The position numbers were made by a program, and so were the translations under genes. Under the pieces are notes generated by a model. It had not been told where the DNA came from, did not search any database, and was given only the letters and a program-made list of their open reading frames with translations. From Archangium sp. (GTDB lineage: Bacteria > Myxococcota > Myxococcia > Myxococcales > Myxococcaceae): a DNA stretch of 64,000 nucleotides. Shown one piece after another: positions 59,990 to 64,000 of this stretch (its first letter is position 1; each line of letters starts with the position of its first letter). The stretch lies in NCBI GenBank assembly GCA_030695565.1, contig JAUYRZ010000106.1, forward strand, positions 28,867 through 92,866, given 5' to 3'.

Positions 59990-62323
59990 TCAAGTCATGG
60001 CTTTGAAGAAGCCCCTCCGTTGCACTTTGCGACGGTGAAGAAGTGAACCAAGCCCCAAGAGGCTCACCAGGGCCTCGCTGGTGCTGCACCCGCACCCGCC
60101 ACGGACGTCAGCACCTCCCCCTCCTGAAGCGACACCTCCAGCAGTGCCACCTCCGGTACTGCCATTGCCCCCGCCGGTACTGCCATTGCCGCCGCCGGTG
60201 CTCAAAGCACCAGCATCGTCTGAATCGGGCACGCTCCCCGCGTCACTTGGCTGCACCACCGCATTGGCCCAGAGCCTGGCCTGAAGAAACAGGTCGCTGG
60301 AAGACACAGCCGAGTTGTGAACTTCAATCGCCAGACGATTGTCGCCAGTCACCAGAAGTTGTTCAGCGCCAACCAGAGGGAAGACTTCGCTGAGGCCAGA
60401 CTCATGGCCTGATGCAAGCGTCTGCCATGACGGGTTGGCCGATACACCGCGGCGGGCGACCTCAGTGCCATTCAAGAAAGCGACAAAGCCGTCGTCGTAG
60501 TCAACTTCCAACACCAGCTCCCTCACCGCTGACGGAGCAACGAACAGGTCAAACTCGAAGCGGGTGAAGAGTGTGACAGCGCTCCCCATGTCAACCGTGG
60601 TCGCCACCCGCGTCTCTCCGTACCCGATGGGCTGGCGACCCATGCCCCATTGCGAATCATCGAATTGCGCGCGTTCCCACCCAGGCACTGAGGCGTCGGG
60701 CACCAGATATCGAACTGGCGTAATCGCGCTCACCAGAAGCAGACCTCCCGCATCACGCTCCTGCCCCGCATCAACGGAACCGGCATCAACCAAGCCCGCA
60801 TCCGCCGAGCCCGCATCGAGGATTCCCCCATCGACCCCAGAGGTCACGGTGTAGAGCACGCTCTGCCCCGCAAGGACGGTGTTGGCTGGAACCGCGCGAT
60901 CCGCCACTCCATTGGCCGACAGCGCATAGGTGCCCGACGGATGCGGAGCGGTGGTGAGCACCACCGTGCGCGCATCGCTGCGCAGGGCCACCGAGGTCAC
61001 TGCGACTGAGGGCGTGATGGACCAAGCGGCCGGACGCTGTCCGCCCGTGGGGCCGGTTCCAGCCACCACCGGCTCGTTGAAGGACGCTTCGACTGACGTG
61101 GGGCTCAGCGCACGCGCCGCCATCAGCTGCGGGCCGCGCACATCACTGGGCTTGTGCAACGAAAAGAGGTCCAAGGCGCTTCCATCGTCTTTGAGGAAGT
61201 AGCCGTGCAAGCTGTCCCCGGCGACGTCCACCACGGTGGTGCCCAGGACATTGCCAGCCTGAAATGCCATCAAAGGGTGATTGGGGTTGAGCAGCGATCC
61301 ACTTTGGCCGGCGGTGCCGCTGACGATGTACAGCGTTCCCGCATCGCGCGTGGCCTTGACGTAGGTCGCAGGGTCGTTCTGGACGATGGTGTTGTTCGAC
61401 AACAGAAAAGTGCGCTCATAGCTGTGACTGTGGCCTGCGAAGACCACATCGACGCCCTGACGCTCGAGCATCGGGACGATGCTGTTCTTCACCGACGACG
61501 AATCGAGGTGCGTTCCGCCGGTGTAGGGAGGAACGTGAAATGCCACCAACTTCCAGGTGGCGGTGCTGGCGCTCAAATCTGCCGCCGCCCATTGCAACTG
61601 CGCCGAGCTCGCACTGTAGGAATTGACGTGGGTATCGAGCACCACGAAGTGCGCGTTGCCGTAGTCGAATGAGTAATAGAGCTCGGTGTTGGCGGGGTTG
61701 TTGGCGGGCGTGAGGTACGCATCAATCCACGGGCCGCCCGTCGGGTCGAAGTGCACGTCGTGGTTTCCCACCACCGGCCAGATGACCTGTCGTCGCAACA
61801 GACTGGCGTAGGGCCGGAAGAACTTGGGGTCGTAGTCTTGCGGCTCGCCGTCGGGGTAGATGATGTCCCCCAAAATCAAAGACAAGGTTGCGTCACCCAC
61901 TTGGTTCGCCATGCGGTTGGCCACATTGAATTGTCCGGTGCCCCCAGTCCCCGAATCGCCCCAGGCAAAAAGCCGAAAGCCCTCGATGGTTCCCGGCATG
62001 GGGTGGGTGCGAAAGCGATACTCCGGCCCTCCCACCGCCAACACGCCGTCGAGTTCTATCTCGTAGAAGTACCGCGTCGACGCGGTCAGTGAGCTCAGTC
62101 TCACCGCATGCTCGGTGCGACTCGCGACTTCAGTGACACTCTGGGTCAGTGCCTGCGGCGTGAGGCCATACCGTACGCGCGCGACTGCTTGCACGTCGGT
62201 GCGGAACGCCACGGTGATGCCGTCGGGGCTTGCCAATTGGAGATACGGGCCCCGCGTCAGACGTTGTGCCCACGCGGACGAGGCGAGCAACATCAGCAAC
62301 ACTCCACAAGAGGTCGGGCGCAC
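59990..62323 (-). CDS. Purple acid phosphatase-like metallophosphoesterase
   Basis: 777 residues from GTG 62323, chosen because it gives a full signal peptide (VRPTSCGVLLMLLASSAWAQ); ATG 62293 would lack one. An N-terminal FnIII-like domain (about 20-120) precedes a calcineurin-type phosphoesterase: GDSGTGGTGQFN, LGDIIYPDGEPQDYDPKFF, VVGNHDVHFDP and FAGHSHSYERT supply the metal-binding Asp, Asn and His. Asp-Ala-Gly repeats form a linker (about 510-540), and a C-terminal beta domain ends in Gly/Thr-rich sequence and GGCGCSTSEALVSLLGLGSLLHRR, a degenerate MYXO-CTERM sorting tail. Confidence 0.88.
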   Translation of the reverse strand: MRPTSCGVLLMLLASSAWAQRLTRGPYLQLASPDGITVAFRTDVQAVARVRYGLTPQALTQSVTEVASRTEHAVRLSSLTASTRYFYEIELDGVLAVGGPEYRFRTHPMPGTIEGFRLFAWGDSGTGGTGQFNVANRMANQVGDATLSLILGDIIYPDGEPQDYDPKFFRPYASLLRRQVIWPVVGNHDVHFDPTGGPWIDAYLTPANNPANTELYYSFDYGNAHFVVLDTHVNSYSASSAQLQWAAADLSASTATWKLVAFHVPPYTGGTHLDSSSVKNSIVPMLERQGVDVVFAGHSHSYERTFLLSNNTIVQNDPATYVKATRDAGTLYIVSGTAGQSGSLLNPNHPLMAFQAGNVLGTTVVDVAGDSLHGYFLKDDGSALDLFSLHKPSDVRGPQLMAARALSPTSVEASFNEPVVAGTGPTGGQRPAAWSITPSVAVTSVALRSDARTVVLTTAPHPSGTYALSANGVADRAVPANTVLAGQSVLYTVTSGVDGGILDAGSADAGLVDAGSVDAGQERDAGGLLLVSAITPVRYLVPDASVPGWERAQFDDSQWGMGRQPIGYGETRVATTVDMGSAVTLFTRFEFDLFVAPSAVRELVLEVDYDDGFVAFLNGTEVARRGVSANPSWQTLASGHESGLSEVFPLVGAEQLLVTGDNRLAIEVHNSAVSSSDLFLQARLWANAVVQPSDAGSVPDSDDAGALSTGGGNGSTGGGNGSTGGGTAGGVASGGGGADVRGGCGCSTSEALVSLLGLGSLLHRRKVQRRGFFKAMT

Positions 62324-62483
62324 AGGCGCGCATGGTAGCCCAGCCCTCCGCGGGGGCGCGACCGCAGCCCCAAGAGCATCAACCGGCGCCTCCACACGCT
62401 GCGCCTCTTCTTCCGCAGCGCCGCGACGAACAGCGCGGCCACCAACCAGTTCAGGCCCGAGAGGAATCGGAGCATCCGAGGGG

Positions 62484-63679
62484 AAGGCCGCCTGCAGCCG
62501 CTGCCAGGTGCCGAGGCTGGTGGCGCTGCGGTGCCGAGGGCGGGGGGGGTGCCCGTCGTGCACCACGAGGCGGGCGCTGGAGACGGGGCTGCAGCTCGAA
62601 GACGAGCTCCCGCGCGTGGCGCACCGGCAGTGGACGCTGAGCCTCCCCATGGAGGTGCGCTTCCAGGTGGTGAAGCAGCCGGCGTTGCTCAAGCGGCTCG
62701 AGGTGCGGCTGGTGCAGGCGGTGTGGAGGCACCAGCGGGCGAGGGCGAAGCGGCTGGGCGCCGGCGGCCCACTGCGAGGTGGCGGGGTGTGCTTCTGGCA
62801 GTACTTCGGGAGCAGCCTCCAGCTGACACCGCACCTGCACCTGCTGGTGCCTGAGGCGCTCTGGACGGAGGAGGGCGAGGTGGTGACGCTGCCTCCGCCC
62901 GACGACGCGCAGGTGATGGCGCTGCTCGCGCGCGTGCTGCGGCAGGCCAGAGCCGACTGGGCAGCGGCCGACGCGGCGTGGGCAGAGGACGAATACGAGG
63001 GCCTTCGGGCCGAGGCGCTGCAGCGGCCGTTGGGGCTGGAGCTGCCGGCCAGCCCGCACCGCCGGCGACGGGTGGCCGTGCTGGAGGGCTTCTCGCTGCA
63101 CGCAGACACCGCGGTGCATGGCAATGACAGACAAGGCTTGGGGAGGCTGTGCAGGTACGGCGCGCGAGGGCCGGTGTCGGAGCGCCGACTCGAGAAGCTG
63201 GAGGACGGCCGGTACCGGTACACGCCGAAGAAGGGTGCGGCCTTCACCGTCACGGCGGCGGCGCTGGTGAAGCGCCTGGTGGCCTTGCTGCCTCCGCCCA
63301 ACAGACACCTCACCAGCTTCCACGGCGTCTACGGCCCCAACTCCCGCCTTCGCCCCATCGTGATGACGCGGCCCACGCCGCCCACGGCCCCGACACCGTC
63401 GACGACTCCGGCGCCGTCAGCCCCCAGGCACCTGCGCAGGCGCATCGACTGGGCCACCTTGCACCGCCGCACCTTGTTGCTCTCCCAACGACGTCGCCCC
63501 CAGGGGCTCTGTCCGGCACCGACGTGCTGCAGTGTCCCTGCGGTGGGCGCCGCACCGTCACCGCCCTCCACTTCACCCGCAAGGCCGCCGAGGAGCGCCT
63601 CGCCGCGCTGGGCCTGCCCTGCCGCTCGCGCCTCCTCCCGCCGCAGACGGCTCCGCCTCAGCGCGAGCTCGCGGTCTAG
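62484..63679 (+). pseudogene. Frameshifted IS91-family transposase remnant
   Basis: Two frames carry homology. The first has a zinc finger (CSRC...CRGRGGCPSC), HRQWTLSLP, the HUH nuclease motif FGSSLQLTPHLHLLVPEALW with HLH, RRVAVLEGFSLHADTAV, the catalytic Tyr region LCRYGARGPVS, RYRYTPKKG and LLPPPNRHLTSFHGVYGPNSRLR. The C-terminal CPCGGRRTVTAL...AALGLP sits in another frame, so a shift lies near 63475-63515. No clear N-terminus or terminal oriIS/terIS could be identified. IS91 enzymes move by rolling-circle transposition; this copy is unlikely to be active. Confidence 0.8.
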
Positions 63680-63827
63680 CGCCCCGGAGTCCCCGCGCCC
63701 GACTCGCAGGGCACCCGTGCGTCTGCCCTCGCGCACACAGCCCTCCGCGAGTTGCCCTGCACCCTCCCAACGTCTTCCCGCCCACCCTCACTCCGGGGAC
63801 TTCGCGAGGTCTCTCGCGTGCCCTCTC

Positions 63828-64000
63828 GGATTTACCCGGGTTGTTTCACTTGTCCGTCTCAAGGGCGAGCGCGTGCTCTCGGTGGAAGCGGGCGACGCGG
63901 AGGGTGAAGGCAGCCGCACCTGGCGCTCTCTGACCGCGGAGCTGACGGAGATCAAGCTGCGCACCGGGGTGCGGCGGATCCTCGTCGTCGACTCCGAGAG
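63828..64000 (+). CDS. 5' part of an unidentified gene, runs off window
   Basis: After the transposase relic the plus-strand frame encodes TRVVSLVRLKGERVLSVEAG and then RSLTAELTEIKLRTGVRRILVVDSE to the window end. Composition and the amphipathic pattern look like protein, but the start is unclear (GTG 63873 is one option). It may be the surviving part of a gene interrupted by the IS91-type element. No family recognised. Confidence 0.35.

Noticed and set aside
59990..63313. One 1107-residue gene including sequence beyond 62323
   Set aside because: The first 330 residues are antisense to the IS91-type relic and have no signal peptide; the real gene starts at GTG 62323.
1..64000. CRISPR array, tRNA or rRNA genes
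   Set aside because: No regularly spaced repeats and no cloverleaf or rRNA-like sequence were seen while reading the window, though a dedicated tRNA scan was not possible.

Overview
The window reads as chromosomal DNA of a high-GC member of the Myxococcota (myxobacteria). The evidence is an MglA-type GTPase, an ECF sigma factor paired with a Ser/Thr kinase, an AgmX/TonB-type C-terminal domain protein, a VKOR-thioredoxin fusion, Asp-Ala-Gly-rich linkers, a degenerate MYXO-CTERM tail, and many short lipoproteins in tightly overlapping operons. No rRNA, tRNA or CRISPR array was seen. Most starts were adjusted by hand; GTG and TTG starts are common.

Layout. 1-6490: envelope and lipoprotein genes, a GNAT acetyltransferase, and an operon of an MglA-like GTPase with a PocR-sensor histidine kinase. 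6547-7995: glycogen synthase. 8004-9227 and 16613-22695: an amidoligase-type cluster with two ATP-grasp ligases, a peptidase-S51-like protein, two alpha/beta hydrolases and a GCS2-CBS ligase. It appears to resume at 30139-33595 with two more ATP-grasp ligases and an N-formylglutamate-amidohydrolase-like gene. The products are unknown; the set looks like a small peptide or amino-acid-conjugate pathway.

The standout is a visibly AT-richer 5.9 kb island (about 9228-15095) wedged into the first cluster. It lies between an intact ATP-grasp gene and the degraded 3' end of a second, paralogous ATP-grasp gene. It encodes a P-loop ATPase and an HNH nuclease (PtuA/PtuB-like, plus strand), a convergent retron reverse transcriptase with both retron hallmark motifs (NAxxH and VTG), a hairpin-rich 303 bp segment upstream of the RT that is a candidate msr-msd RNA, and a two-gene unit of a DUF488 fusion protein and an uncharacterised 280-residue protein. 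I interpret it as an anti-phage defence island with an unusual gene arrangement.

22877-28074: a trio of exported DUF1592-like, cytochrome-like and DUF1501-like proteins plus a lipoprotein. 33676-37816: a signalling module (slr1658-like HATPase, methyltransferase, SpoIIE-type phosphatase, and two divergent slr1659-like STAS-type proteins). 38094-43261: membrane proteins, an esterase relic, an ECF sigma/kinase operon and a cupin. 43450-51517: a large DUF4175-like coiled-coil protein, a gluzincin-TPR protein, and DoxX-like and site-2-protease genes. 51707-54394: an envelope redox operon (TlpA-like, OmpA-like, VKOR-DsbA). 54497-59839: small unknowns, a truncated histidine kinase, a LytM peptidase carrying an in-frame repeat, and an AgmX-like protein. 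59990-62323: a purple-acid-phosphatase-like enzyme. 62484-63679: a frameshifted IS91-type transposase relic. A family of palindromic repeats (CCCTCTCCC...GGGAGAGGG) sits in many intergenic gaps.
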